From Motiliproteus sp. MSK22-1 (GTDB lineage Bacteria > Pseudomonadota > Gammaproteobacteria > Pseudomonadales > Balneatricaceae): 64,000 nucleotides of DNA. Positions 18,012-25,749 of the stretch are shown in pieces. A model generated the notes under the pieces. That model ran no database searches and had not been told where the DNA came from. It saw nothing but the letters and a program-made list of their open reading frames with translations. The translations under genes were made by a program, and so were the position numbers. The DNA is taken from contig NZ_MIEQ01000044.1 in NCBI RefSeq assembly GCF_001968815.1, forward strand, positions 372,001 through 436,000, in the 5' to 3' direction. Position 1 is the first letter of the stretch. The number at the start of each line of letters is the position of its first letter.

Positions 18012-18181
18012 CCCCCTCATGTAGCTTATAAAGGCAGGATAGCGTCGATCTAGGCTCGTTCACTCCGCATAAATAGAAAAATCTGAGCGCCTATATTAGA
18101 GACACCGGCCCCAAGTTCCAGAATCCGTAATTAAATTATCGTTGCACCCGATATAGCATGATTAAAGATCATGGGTAATCA

Positions 18182-18228
18182 GGAAGAAATAAGGAGCTAC
18201 GCTTCAGTGTGCCGATTATTTTAAACCG
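18182..18228 (+). pseudogene. Fragment duplicated from the solute-binding gene
   Basis: 47 bases match 19461-19507 inside the solute-binding protein gene with about 3 mismatches. The fragment has no start and is followed in-frame by stops. It ends exactly where the 29-base repeat begins, so it marks a recombination junction. Confidence 0.75.
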
Positions 18229-18256
18229 ATATAAATAAACGACGAGCTTTAAAAAG
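18228..18256. repeat. Direct repeat, right copy (29 bases)
   Basis: Second copy of the 17027-17055 repeat, 28 of 29 bases identical, fused to the gene fragment on its left. Confidence 0.8.
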
Positions 18257-18360
18257 TCTCAAAGAGCGGTCAATTGACCGCCCTGCTGCCTCCGACAACG
18301 TCTATACAGCCAATCTTCGGCTGGGTAATATCGGAGGATCCGGTATATCCACGTCCAGCT

Positions 18361-18408
18361 AAATGTACAACTAGATAAATGTACAACTAGATAAATGTAC
18401 TACTTGGA
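18361..18408. repeat. 16-base tandem repeat at the DUF302 gene end
   Basis: Units of AAATGTACAACTAGAT: two perfect copies (18361-18376, 18377-18392) and a third diverging copy that runs into the stop codon and last codons of the DUF302 gene. Confidence 0.8.
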
Positions 18409-18852
18409 TGTTGCGGCAGTTCCTAACTTATTAAGTACCATCGAAATTTTGTTTATGACCTTATCACACCCCTTGATATGGTGACGTTCTTTAAGGTACT
18501 CAGGATTATTATATGAAAGCCAGACCTTATTGTTCGCGTCTTCACTAATCAACACTTTCTGAGGCAGATCAATTGCAACCTGCTGTTCGCACTGCATTAA
18601 TGGTGTCCCGACTTTAGGATTACCAAAAATAATCACCTCGGTTGCTCTTAGATCCAAATCTACACCAGAGGCATTTTTCTGGTGATTGATGCGGGCAAAT
18701 AAGGTTAAACCTTTATCTTTTATAATCGATTCAAATCTGTCAGCAGTTTCTTTTGCAGGGTAGCTGCTTTCAATTGAGATCAAACTTTCTGTAGCACTTG
18801 CATAAGAAGAAGCAATCAAAGCAAGGGCGGCAAACGAAATACTTTTCATCAT
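18400..18852 (-). CDS. DUF302-family periplasmic protein
   Basis: A 150-residue protein with a signal peptide (about residues 1-20, cleavage near ASA) followed by a DUF302 domain. Typical parts are the ETADRFESIIKDKGLTLFARINH helix region, EVIIFGNPKVGTPLMQ, and ALDLPQKVLI-like VAIDLPQKVLISED. DUF302 proteins are small, mostly extracytoplasmic and of unknown function; some are linked to metal or redox stress. A standalone gene, divergent from the solute-binding gene, with AT-rich surroundings. Confidence 0.85.
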   Translation of the reverse strand: MMKSISFAALALIASSYASATESLISIESSYPAKETADRFESIIKDKGLTLFARINHQKNASGVDLDLRATEVIIFGNPKVGTPLMQCEQQVAIDLPQKVLISEDANNKVWLSYNNPEYLKERHHIKGCDKVINKISMVLNKLGTAATSK

Positions 18853-19190
18853 TAAATCACCTGTTGTTAGTTTTCAATTATTGGTCGGATAAATGGCATG
18901 CACATTGTTTCAGCTATCAACTGGAGCTTTCTGACAGGAGATCTACGGGCTAGTTCCTTTCATTAGCGCCCCTTATAGCTTGATAGGGATTACTAAATTT
19001 TCTTAGCTATCAGCTGCAAATATACTGACTACGCGGCCCATAAATCAAAACATGGAGCTCAGCAATCCTCATCAACGGGACTGTGCTGTCACACGGACAG
19101 CTGAACACACCTTCATAAACAGGAGGTCACCACCCACAGCCGGCACAACTATTCCCGATCTCGCCTAAAATTGAAAACCAGGAATTAATT
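18853..19190. other. Divergent intergenic region
   Basis: 338 bases between DUF302 (minus) and the solute-binding gene (plus), which must hold both promoters. I see no convincing operator or RNA element in it. Confidence 0.5.
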
Positions 19191-19946
19191 ATGATAAGAA
19201 AAATCTTTCTGACCGCTGTAACTCTACTGCTAATGGCTTCCCCCAGTATCAACGCAGCCCCACTGGATCTGGTTTGCAGCGAATGGGAACCCTATGTAGG
19301 CAATAACCTCACCAACAAGGGTCCGCTGGCGGAACTGGTAACAATGGCATTCAAAAAAGGAGGTTACAGCTCCAGCGTAAATACACACACCTGGGCAGAT
19401 GCCATGGCCGGTGTGAAAAGTGCAGACCATGACGCGGCTATCTGCGTCTGGTTCAGCAAAGAAAGAAATAAGGAGTTTCGCTTCAGTGTGCCGATTATTT
19501 TAAACCGGGTCTCGTTTTTGAAGCGTAAAACCGATTCAATTTCCTGGGACCGCCTCAACGATCTGCAAGGGTATAAATTCGCCAAGCTCAAGGATGGCGT
19601 GATCTCCAAAAAATTCGATAACGCTGACTTTTTACAGATCCGGGAAATGGATCAGCAAATCGACGCTATACGGTTGCTGGTGAGTGGTGAGGTAGACATG
19701 GTCGCCGGTGACGAAGGAGAAGCTCTCAGCCTGATTCAACGCTACCTTCCCGAAGAAGCCGATAAACTGGATTTCGTTGATCGCTCGTTGGCCAGTAACT
19801 CCGTGCATGTGATGGTGTCTCGAACCCATTCTGACAGCAAAGAGCTGATTTCCGCTTTCAACAAAGGCATGGCAGAAATGCGTGCTGATGGCAGCTATCA
19901 GACACTGTTGGAACAACACCATATGGAGCGGCTTGCCGTCGAGTAA
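19191..19946 (+). CDS. Periplasmic amino-acid-type solute-binding protein (SBP_bac_3)
   Basis: A 251-residue type II periplasmic binding protein with a signal peptide (about residues 1-22, ending NAA). The fold pattern is a lobe-I segment around EWEPYVGNNLTNKGPLAELV, a hinge, and the terminal GMAEMRADGSYQTLLEQH helix typical of the family. No permease or ATPase is nearby, so it may act as an orphan sensor or binding protein; many stand-alone relatives in marine gammaproteobacteria do. Part of its coding sequence (19461-19507) is duplicated at 18182-18228. Confidence 0.8.
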   Translation: MIRKIFLTAVTLLLMASPSINAAPLDLVCSEWEPYVGNNLTNKGPLAELVTMAFKKGGYSSSVNTHTWADAMAGVKSADHDAAICVWFSKERNKEFRFSVPIILNRVSFLKRKTDSISWDRLNDLQGYKFAKLKDGVISKKFDNADFLQIREMDQQIDAIRLLVSGEVDMVAGDEGEALSLIQRYLPEEADKLDFVDRSLASNSVHVMVSRTHSDSKELISAFNKGMAEMRADGSYQTLLEQHHMERLAVE

Positions 19947-19964
19947 TAAACCGACCGCCTTAAC

Positions 19965-19984
19965 GGGAGAGCTTTGGCCCTCCC
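19965..19984 (+). terminator. Weak hairpin after the solute-binding gene
   Basis: GGGAG, 10-base loop, CTCCC followed by TTT, 19 bases after the stop. A short stem, so only a tentative terminator. Confidence 0.35.
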
Positions 19985-20151
19985 TTTCAGCTAAATAATC
20001 CATTCGGCACAGCCTGACAGCAATCAGTACTTCTATTGGGTTCTTTCCGCTAAACCACTGAAACCAGGCTCTATACTCTGCAGTAGAGTACTGAGCTCAG
20101 GCCATGACACCGAAAAGAATCGTTAAAGCGGCCGAAATCGGCTCTTACACA

Positions 20152-21486
20152 TCAACCAAAACAGTTATGAAACTGTTGCAACCGCTTTTCGAGCACCGAC
20201 AACTGAGCATCACTGACCTGTGAAACACAAGCACGTAACCCTTCAGTACGTTCGCTCCCCGTCGTTTCAAGGGCTATAGCACTAATACCGAAGCAAATCA
20301 GTTTCCCCAACAATTCCTCACCGCTCATACCGGGGTAAGCAAAAGTAAAATAAAACCCATCCGCCAACGGTGCCTCATCATCACGATCATAGACGATGGT
20401 AAATCCGTTGTTGATAAAGAGACGTTTCATCAGCTTCGCGCGGGTGCCGTAAACGGCCACCTCGTTGAGAAAATCGAATGTCCCCTCATTGGCCGCCCGG
20501 AACATCGCCGCCAGACCATACTGGGCAGAATGACTCACCCCGGATGACAGGGTGTAAAGGGCTCCGAAGATACTTGCGTAGCCATACTGGCGGGTATTGT
20601 ACCAAGGTTCCAAATCGGCAAACTCACGCTCGAACAGTCGGTCTGAAATTACCAGTGAACCAATACGCTGACCGGCATAACTGAAGGCCTTGGAGCTGGA
20701 AATCAGAAACACATAGTTGTCAGTGTATCGGGCTACCGTAGGCTGATACGGGGTCTGGCCCGGCACACCGTAATTGTGTCGGAAATCCATACCAAAATAG
20801 GCCAGATCCTCGATCACAATCAGATCATACTTATCAGCCAGTTCACCAATGATCTGCAACTCCAGTTCGGTAAAACAAATCCACGATGGGTTATTTGGAT
20901 TGGAATAGAGTATCGAACTGAACTTGCCACTCTGCAACTGTTCTTCCAGGGCATCCCGCAGCCGCACTCCCCGATAGTTGTAGACATCAAAGCTGGCGTA
21001 ATGCTGGCCAAGGGCCTGCAGCTGTTTTTTCTGGACGGGAAAACCCGGATCAATGAACAGTGTCCCACTGCGCCCCTCGTGGGCGCGGTTGGCAACCATA
21101 AAGGTAGCCATGGCTCCCTGCATTGATCCGACCGTCGGCAGACAACTACCGGAATTCACATCAACATTCATAAACAGCTTGCAAAAGCGTGATATTTCCT
21201 GTTTTAGCTCGGGTAACCCATCCAGCATTGGGTAGCGGGCCGCCACCCCAGCCTCAAGCGCAGCAATCTCAGCTTTGACGCCCACTTCTGGAGGTTGCAG
21301 CCCCGGAACCCCCATCTCCATGCGGATATAGGTAACACCGGTGGACTGCTCTATTTCATTAACCAGCCTGACCAGCTCCCGAATGGAAGCATACCCGACC
21401 GACATCAGTCCCAGAGATTTCATTTTTTCATCAACAATGCGGGTATCGACTGGGCTTTCAAAATTCATGTTGGAATAGCTGTTCAC
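20152..21486 (-). CDS. Fold-type I (class I/II) aminotransferase
   Basis: A PLP-dependent aminotransferase of about 444 residues. The PLP lysine is in SSSKAFSYAGQRIG, the cofactor-binding Asn in YSNPNNPSW, and the Asp/Tyr pair in VIEDLAYFGMD. The start is taken as the GTG at 21486, which has a GAGAG site 6 bases upstream; the ATG at 21468 is possible. It closes a minus-strand run with pcaF, a class III aminotransferase, pcaJI and an aminomutase. Substrate is not visible from sequence. By context it may make or consume the alpha-amino acid that enters the pathway, or pass amino groups to 2-oxoglutarate. The gap to pcaF is about 100 bases. Confidence 0.85.
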   Translation of the reverse strand: MNSYSNMNFESPVDTRIVDEKMKSLGLMSVGYASIRELVRLVNEIEQSTGVTYIRMEMGVPGLQPPEVGVKAEIAALEAGVAARYPMLDGLPELKQEISRFCKLFMNVDVNSGSCLPTVGSMQGAMATFMVANRAHEGRSGTLFIDPGFPVQKKQLQALGQHYASFDVYNYRGVRLRDALEEQLQSGKFSSILYSNPNNPSWICFTELELQIIGELADKYDLIVIEDLAYFGMDFRHNYGVPGQTPYQPTVARYTDNYVFLISSSKAFSYAGQRIGSLVISDRLFEREFADLEPWYNTRQYGYASIFGALYTLSSGVSHSAQYGLAAMFRAANEGTFDFLNEVAVYGTRAKLMKRLFINNGFTIVYDRDDEAPLADGFYFTFAYPGMSGEELLGKLICFGISAIALETTGSERTEGLRACVSQVSDAQLSVLEKRLQQFHNCFG

Positions 21487-21582
21487 GTAAACTCTCTGTA
21501 TTAAGTAGATGTCTTCAGTCCAGGCAAATCGGGTTGCTGACAACAGCAACGTACCGAAGGTGCTGCCAGCAAGCCACTATCT

Positions 21583-22782
21583 TCAGAGCCGCTCAATAAC
21601 CAGAGCGATGCCCTGACCAACGCCGATACACATGCTGCACAGCGCATACCTGCCAGCGTTGCGATGCAACTGGCGAATAGCAGAGGTAACCAGCCGTGCG
21701 CCACTCATGCCCAAAGGGTGTCCCAGTGCAATGGCACCTCCCTGAGGATTGATTCGCGGGTCACCGTCAGCCAAGCCCAGTTCACGTGAGCAGGCCAGCG
21801 CCTGCGCAGCAAAGGCTTCGTTCAGCTCAATGATATCCATTTCGTCAATGGAAAGGCCCAGTCGCTTAAGCAGTTTTTTGCTGGCCGGTGCCGGACCAAT
21901 TCCCATAATACGAGGAGCGACACCGGTCACAGCCATACCCAGAACCCTCGCCTGAGGGCTAAGCCCATGTCGATTTGCCCCTGTTTCCGAGGCCAGCAAC
22001 AATGCTGCTGCCCCATCGTTTATACCCGAAGCATTGCCGGCAGTAATACTGCCCTGATCAAACAACGGTTTCAGTTGGCTCAGTTTCTCCAGTGTTGTGG
22101 CGCGCAGATGTTCATCCTGACCAACCACCACAGGCTCCCCTCTGCGCCGGGGAACAGAAACCGGCACAATTTCTTCAGCTAACCAGCCCTGCTCCTGGGC
22201 TGCTGCCGCCTTTAGCTGGCTGGCGAGCGCAAAACAGTCCTGATCCTCACGACTGATACCAAATTCCAGCGCCACATTCTCCGCCGTCCGCGGCATCGTC
22301 TCGGTGCCGTAAGCTTCATCCAGTTTTCTGTTAATAAAGCGCCAGCCCATCGTTGTATCAAACAGCTGCTGATCACGACCGTATGCAGTGTCAGACTTGC
22401 CCAGCACAAAGGGTGCACGGGACATACTTTCCACGCCACCGGCAATCAACAGCTCCGCCTCTCCGGTTTTAATGGTCGAGGCACAGAGGCCCACTGCATT
22501 AAGCCCGGAACCACAAAGCCGGTTGATGGTGCTACCGGCTACCTGCTGCGGTAAGCCAGCCAGCAGTCCAGCCATGCGGGCCACATTTCGATTGTCCTCA
22601 CCGGACTGATTTGCGCAGCCCAGCATAATGTCATCCAACGCCGACCAGTCCAGTCCGGGGTGACGATCCATCAACGCTTTTAGCGGTATCGCCGCCAGAT
22701 CATCAGCCCGGACTGAAGCCAACGCGCCGCCATAACGACCGATCGGGGTGCGAATGGCATCGCAGATAAATACTTCATTCAT
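21583..22782 (-). CDS. pcaF: PcaF-type beta-ketoadipyl-CoA thiolase
   Basis: A 399-residue thiolase with near-uniform resemblance to Pseudomonas PcaF, which cleaves 3-oxoadipyl-CoA with CoA to succinyl-CoA and acetyl-CoA. Landmarks are [13 protein letters not shown] at the N-terminus, nucleophile Cys90 in [19 protein letters not shown] with the catalytic His, and CMCIGVGQG with the second Cys. ATG at 22782 is preferred over an upstream TTG; it follows GGAAA. No aromatic ring-cleavage gene is present anywhere in the window, so the 3-oxoacid must come from another source, most simply the aminomutase and aminotransferase beside it. A general acetyl-CoA acetyltransferase is the alternative. Confidence 0.9.
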   Translation of the reverse strand: MNEVFICDAIRTPIGRYGGALASVRADDLAAIPLKALMDRHPGLDWSALDDIMLGCANQSGEDNRNVARMAGLLAGLPQQVAGSTINRLCGSGLNAVGLCASTIKTGEAELLIAGGVESMSRAPFVLGKSDTAYGRDQQLFDTTMGWRFINRKLDEAYGTETMPRTAENVALEFGISREDQDCFALASQLKAAAAQEQGWLAEEIVPVSVPRRRGEPVVVGQDEHLRATTLEKLSQLKPLFDQGSITAGNASGINDGAAALLLASETGANRHGLSPQARVLGMAVTGVAPRIMGIGPAPASKKLLKRLGLSIDEMDIIELNEAFAAQALACSRELGLADGDPRINPQGGAIALGHPLGMSGARLVTSAIRQLHRNAGRYALCSMCIGVGQGIALVIERL

Positions 22783-22851
22783 GATATTTTCCAATTCGAT
22801 GGCTCAACAGATAGTCACAGTCAGCATCTGGTCTAATCACCAGCCCGCCCG

Positions 22852-24165
22852 CTATGCTCTGATCTTACGAAAACCGCTTAACATCACGTCTGCCAGGGTA
22901 TCGATCTCCTGCTCTGTCATCGCGGTGGACAGGGTGCCAGAGCAGGTATTGATCATCATGATGCCGTTGTCGAACAGGTGGTCCAGCATCGCCGCTGTCA
23001 GGCGCGCTTCATCAGGACCGACAAATCCTGAGCGGTAGTCTTCGGGCGCTTCTGCTTTCATATGAACCCTGAACATACTGCCACCACCGGTAACGCAGGC
23101 AGGGACATCAGCGATGCGAATCGCTTCAGTTATTTGATCACGAGCCCGATCTGCCAGCCCATTCAGGCGAATCACAGCTGGTTCGGTAAACAGCTCCATG
23201 GAGACATGACCAGCGACCATGGTGATCGGATTGGCAGAGAACGTCCCCGAATGGGGGAAGAGCACCTTATCGGCCCAAGGGTCCATCACATCCATCACCT
23301 CCTTCCGGCCAGCCAGGGCTCCAACCGGAAAACCACCCCCAATCATCTTGCCCATGGCAGTCAGATCCGGGCGCAACTCGTACCAGTCCTGGGCACCGCC
23401 GTAAGTGGAGCGAAACGTAATCACTTCATCGCAAACCAGCAGAGCTCCATTTTCGCGAGTCCATTTACGTAATGCCCGGACAAACTCTGCCGAGGCAGGA
23501 ATCAGCCCAACCCGATGAGGTAACAGGTCAATCAACACACAGGCCAGCTCATCCGCATGCTGATCAAGGATAGCGATTGCTCGCTGCGGATCGTTAAAGG
23601 GAATAACAACTACATCGTTCAGTGCCGATGCCGGGGTACCGTGAGCCACCGGAACACTGGCCGGTTGATCAGGATCACCCCAGTTAGTCGGTTTTGCCGT
23701 CTGACTGACCTCTGCGTAGTCGTAAAGGCCGTGGTAGGCGCCTTCCACTTTGGCGATCTTCGGCCGACCGGTATAGGCACGGGCCGCCTTCAGGCAGCTC
23801 ATCACCGCCTCAGTACCGGAATTAACGAAACGAATCTTGTCGAAGCCCGGCGAACGGCTGCACATATGCTCTGCGTAACAGACCTCCTCTTCGGTAGCCA
23901 GGGTAAAGGCACTGCCCTTCTGTAGCTGTTCCGTTACCGCCCCTACCACAGCAGGATGAGCATGCCCATGAATAAGAGAAGCCATATTGTTGGCAAAATC
24001 AATCCGGCGAACACCGTCAATATCGGTAACGTAACAGCCTTCGCCACGCTCGGCATATAGCGGATGAGGGCGTCGAAGTACAGTATTACGACTGACACCG
24101 CCCGGCAGTACATTCTGCGCTCGCTGGAAAATACGAGCACCACGAGAGAGTTGCTGGTTCATCAT
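22852..24165 (-). CDS. Class III aminotransferase, GSA-aminomutase/beta-aminotransferase type
   Basis: A 437-residue class III PLP enzyme of the glutamate-1-semialdehyde aminomutase-like group. PLP lysine is Lys273 in MGKMIGGGFPVGA; the cofactor Asp246 is in CDEVIT; SGTEA near residue 116 and HSGTFSANP close the active site. True GSA aminomutase (HemL) is a haem-pathway housekeeping gene; this copy sits in a catabolic cluster and resembles the beta-phenylalanine/beta-amino acid aminotransferases of the same group (for example the Variovorax enzyme) in its PFNDPQ and HSGTF regions. In context it would turn a 3-amino acid made by the aminomutase into the 3-oxoacid used by PcaIJ. Start ATG has AGGA five bases upstream. 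Confidence 0.82.
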   Translation of the reverse strand: MMNQQLSRGARIFQRAQNVLPGGVSRNTVLRRPHPLYAERGEGCYVTDIDGVRRIDFANNMASLIHGHAHPAVVGAVTEQLQKGSAFTLATEEEVCYAEHMCSRSPGFDKIRFVNSGTEAVMSCLKAARAYTGRPKIAKVEGAYHGLYDYAEVSQTAKPTNWGDPDQPASVPVAHGTPASALNDVVVIPFNDPQRAIAILDQHADELACVLIDLLPHRVGLIPASAEFVRALRKWTRENGALLVCDEVITFRSTYGGAQDWYELRPDLTAMGKMIGGGFPVGALAGRKEVMDVMDPWADKVLFPHSGTFSANPITMVAGHVSMELFTEPAVIRLNGLADRARDQITEAIRIADVPACVTGGGSMFRVHMKAEAPEDYRSGFVGPDEARLTAAMLDHLFDNGIMMINTCSGTLSTAMTEQEIDTLADVMLSGFRKIRA

Positions 24166-24208
24166 TCTATCCTGCAGTCTTAATATTCAGTCACTGTCCG
24201 GGGCCAGA

Positions 24209-24955
24209 TCAGGCGCCGACAACATTGGCCAGCCGGCCATCAATCAAATTCCCTTCGGTCCTGTCCCGCACATACTCCATACTGATTCCGGGAGCCAGCT
24301 CCAGGACTCTGAACCCTTCCGGTGTTACGTCGAGAACGGCCAGATCGGTGTAGATCCGGCTGACCACTGCCTGTCCGGTCAGGGGATAACTGCAGGACTC
24401 CACCAGTTTCGAGTCACCATTCTTTGTACAATGCTGGGTAATAACGAAGATAGTCTTGACACCGGCCACCAGATCCATTGCCCCACCCACTGCTGGAATC
24501 GCATCCGCTGCACCGGTAGACCAATTGGCCAGATCACCACATGCGGACACCTGCATGGCCCCCAGCACACAGATATCGATATGCTGACCACGAATCATGG
24601 CAAAACTATCGGCATGGTGGAAAAACGAGGCTCCGGGAATAACCGTCACCGCTTTTTTGCCAGCATTAATCAGCTCGGGGTCTTCCTGGCCCGGTTCTGG
24701 CGCGATGCCCATACCCAACAGACCATTTTCAGTGTGGTAGATCACTTCTCTTCCCTCAGGAACGTACTGCGCAACCTTTTCCGGAATACCGATACCCAGA
24801 TTCACATAGGCGCCATCGGGAATATCCAGCGCCGCACGCCTGGCCATCTGTTCACGATTCCAGCCAATGACTGTACCGTTCTTCTGGTTCAGGGTACCGC
24901 TCTTCTCATTCTTGGAACTGCTCTTCTTATTCATGGAACTACTCTTCTTATTCAT
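24209..24955 (-). CDS. pcaJ: 3-oxoadipate/3-oxoacid CoA-transferase, beta subunit
   Basis: A 248-residue beta subunit of a family I CoA-transferase, close in pattern to PcaJ. The catalytic glutamate is Glu76 in HTENGLLGMG. AYVNLGIGIPE and VGGAMDLVAGVK are also typical. With PcaI it transfers CoA from succinyl-CoA to a 3-oxoacid. An extra N-terminal tail of about 28 residues is built from four degenerate 7-residue units (MNKKSSS, MNKKSSS, KNEKSGT, LNQKNGT) absent from ordinary PcaJ. The start overlaps the pcaI stop as ATGA, so the subunits are translationally coupled. If translation really began at an internal codon the tail would be non-coding, but no better ribosome site is seen. Confidence 0.9.
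   Translation of the reverse strand: MNKKSSSMNKKSSSKNEKSGTLNQKNGTVIGWNREQMARRAALDIPDGAYVNLGIGIPEKVAQYVPEGREVIYHTENGLLGMGIAPEPGQEDPELINAGKKAVTVIPGASFFHHADSFAMIRGQHIDICVLGAMQVSACGDLANWSTGAADAIPAVGGAMDLVAGVKTIFVITQHCTKNGDSKLVESCSYPLTGQAVVSRIYTDLAVLDVTPEGFRVLELAPGISMEYVRDRTEGNLIDGRLANVVGA
24872..24955 (-). repeat. 21-base repeat array encoding the PcaJ N-terminal tail
   Basis: Four tandem 21-base units, the first two nearly identical and the next two diverged, coding for Lys/Ser/Asn-rich heptads. Confidence 0.75.
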
Positions 24956-25662
24956 GGATAGCTCCTCCCGGCTGCAACCAGTCTCGATTCCTGTGCCGGT
25001 TCGGTAACCGTAACAATACGATCCACAAAGATACCGGGCGTGACGATCACTTCGGGGTCAATAGCTCCCACTTCCAGCTGCAAACCGGTCTGCGCAATGG
25101 TCGTTTCTGCCGCCATTGCCATGATCGGGCCGAAGTTGCGGGCAGTCTTGTTGTAAACAAGGTTACCGTAGCGGTCAGCACGCTCACACTTGATCAATGC
25201 AAAATCAGCCTTGAGGCCATGCTCAAGCACATAGTCCCGTCCTTCAAAATTGCGTAGCTCCTTGCCTTCAGCCAGCGGCGTACCGACCGAGGTCGCCGTA
25301 TAAAACGCCGGCACACCTGCGCCACCTGCCCGGATTCGTTCGGCCAGTGTTCCCTGGGGCACCAGCTCCAGCTCAATCTCACCGGCCCGGTACAGATCTG
25401 GAAATACGGTAGAGTTGGCGGTACGGGGAAAGGAGCAGATCATCTTGCCGACCTGTTTATTTTCAATCAGTGCCGCCAGGCCTACATGACCACTGCCGGT
25501 ATTGTTGTTGACCACGGTAAGGTTCTTCACCCCTCTGTCGATCAGCGCATGAATCAGTTCAATCGGGCTGCCAGCCTCGCCGAAGCCCCCCACCATTACC
25601 GTCGCGCCATCGAAAATATCGGCGACTGCGGCGGCTGCTGAGCCTACCTGCTTATCAATCAT
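24952..25662 (-). CDS. pcaI: 3-oxoadipate/3-oxoacid CoA-transferase, alpha subunit
   Basis: A 236-residue alpha subunit matching PcaI in pattern: VMVGGFGEAGSP (CoA-binding glycine motif) near residues 21-32, CSFPRTANSTVF, VPQGTLAERIRAGG, and the FGPIMAMAAE segment. Pairs with PcaJ in a cytoplasmic heterotetramer that activates a beta-keto acid such as 3-oxoadipate at the cost of succinyl-CoA. It is coupled to pcaJ by a four-base overlap. The aminomutase gene ends about 90 bases upstream on the same strand. Confidence 0.92.
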   Translation of the reverse strand: MIDKQVGSAAAAVADIFDGATVMVGGFGEAGSPIELIHALIDRGVKNLTVVNNNTGSGHVGLAALIENKQVGKMICSFPRTANSTVFPDLYRAGEIELELVPQGTLAERIRAGGAGVPAFYTATSVGTPLAEGKELRNFEGRDYVLEHGLKADFALIKCERADRYGNLVYNKTARNFGPIMAMAAETTIAQTGLQLEVGAIDPEVIVTPGIFVDRIVTVTEPAQESRLVAAGRSYP

Positions 25663-25749
25663 TGTCGTTACCTTCTACTGCTGGGTCTGAAATCCACACA
25701 GGGCCGGAGGCTCACTCTGATCTCCCCGCGGCCCTGCTGCTGATACTGG

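Larger units (their letters stand above)
18012..18399. other. Gap with gene remnants and repeats
   Basis: This interval holds no intact gene. It contains a displaced 47-base piece of the solute-binding gene (18182-18228), the right 29-base direct repeat joined to it at the same base (18228-18256), an open stretch after the repeat that reads about 40 codons to a TAA near 18362, and a 16-base tandem repeat running up to the end of the DUF302 gene. Confidence 0.7.

Noticed and set aside
22852-24165. HemL, the haem-pathway glutamate-1-semialdehyde aminomutase
   Set aside because: Although the fold is the same, it lies in a catabolic operon with CoA-transferase genes and differs in active-site neighbours; a beta-amino acid aminotransferase is more likely.
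20152-25662. Aromatic (protocatechuate) beta-ketoadipate pathway
   Set aside because: PcaF, PcaI and PcaJ homologues are present, but no protocatechuate dioxygenase, PcaB, PcaC or PcaD is seen on either strand, and the neighbours are amino-acid enzymes.
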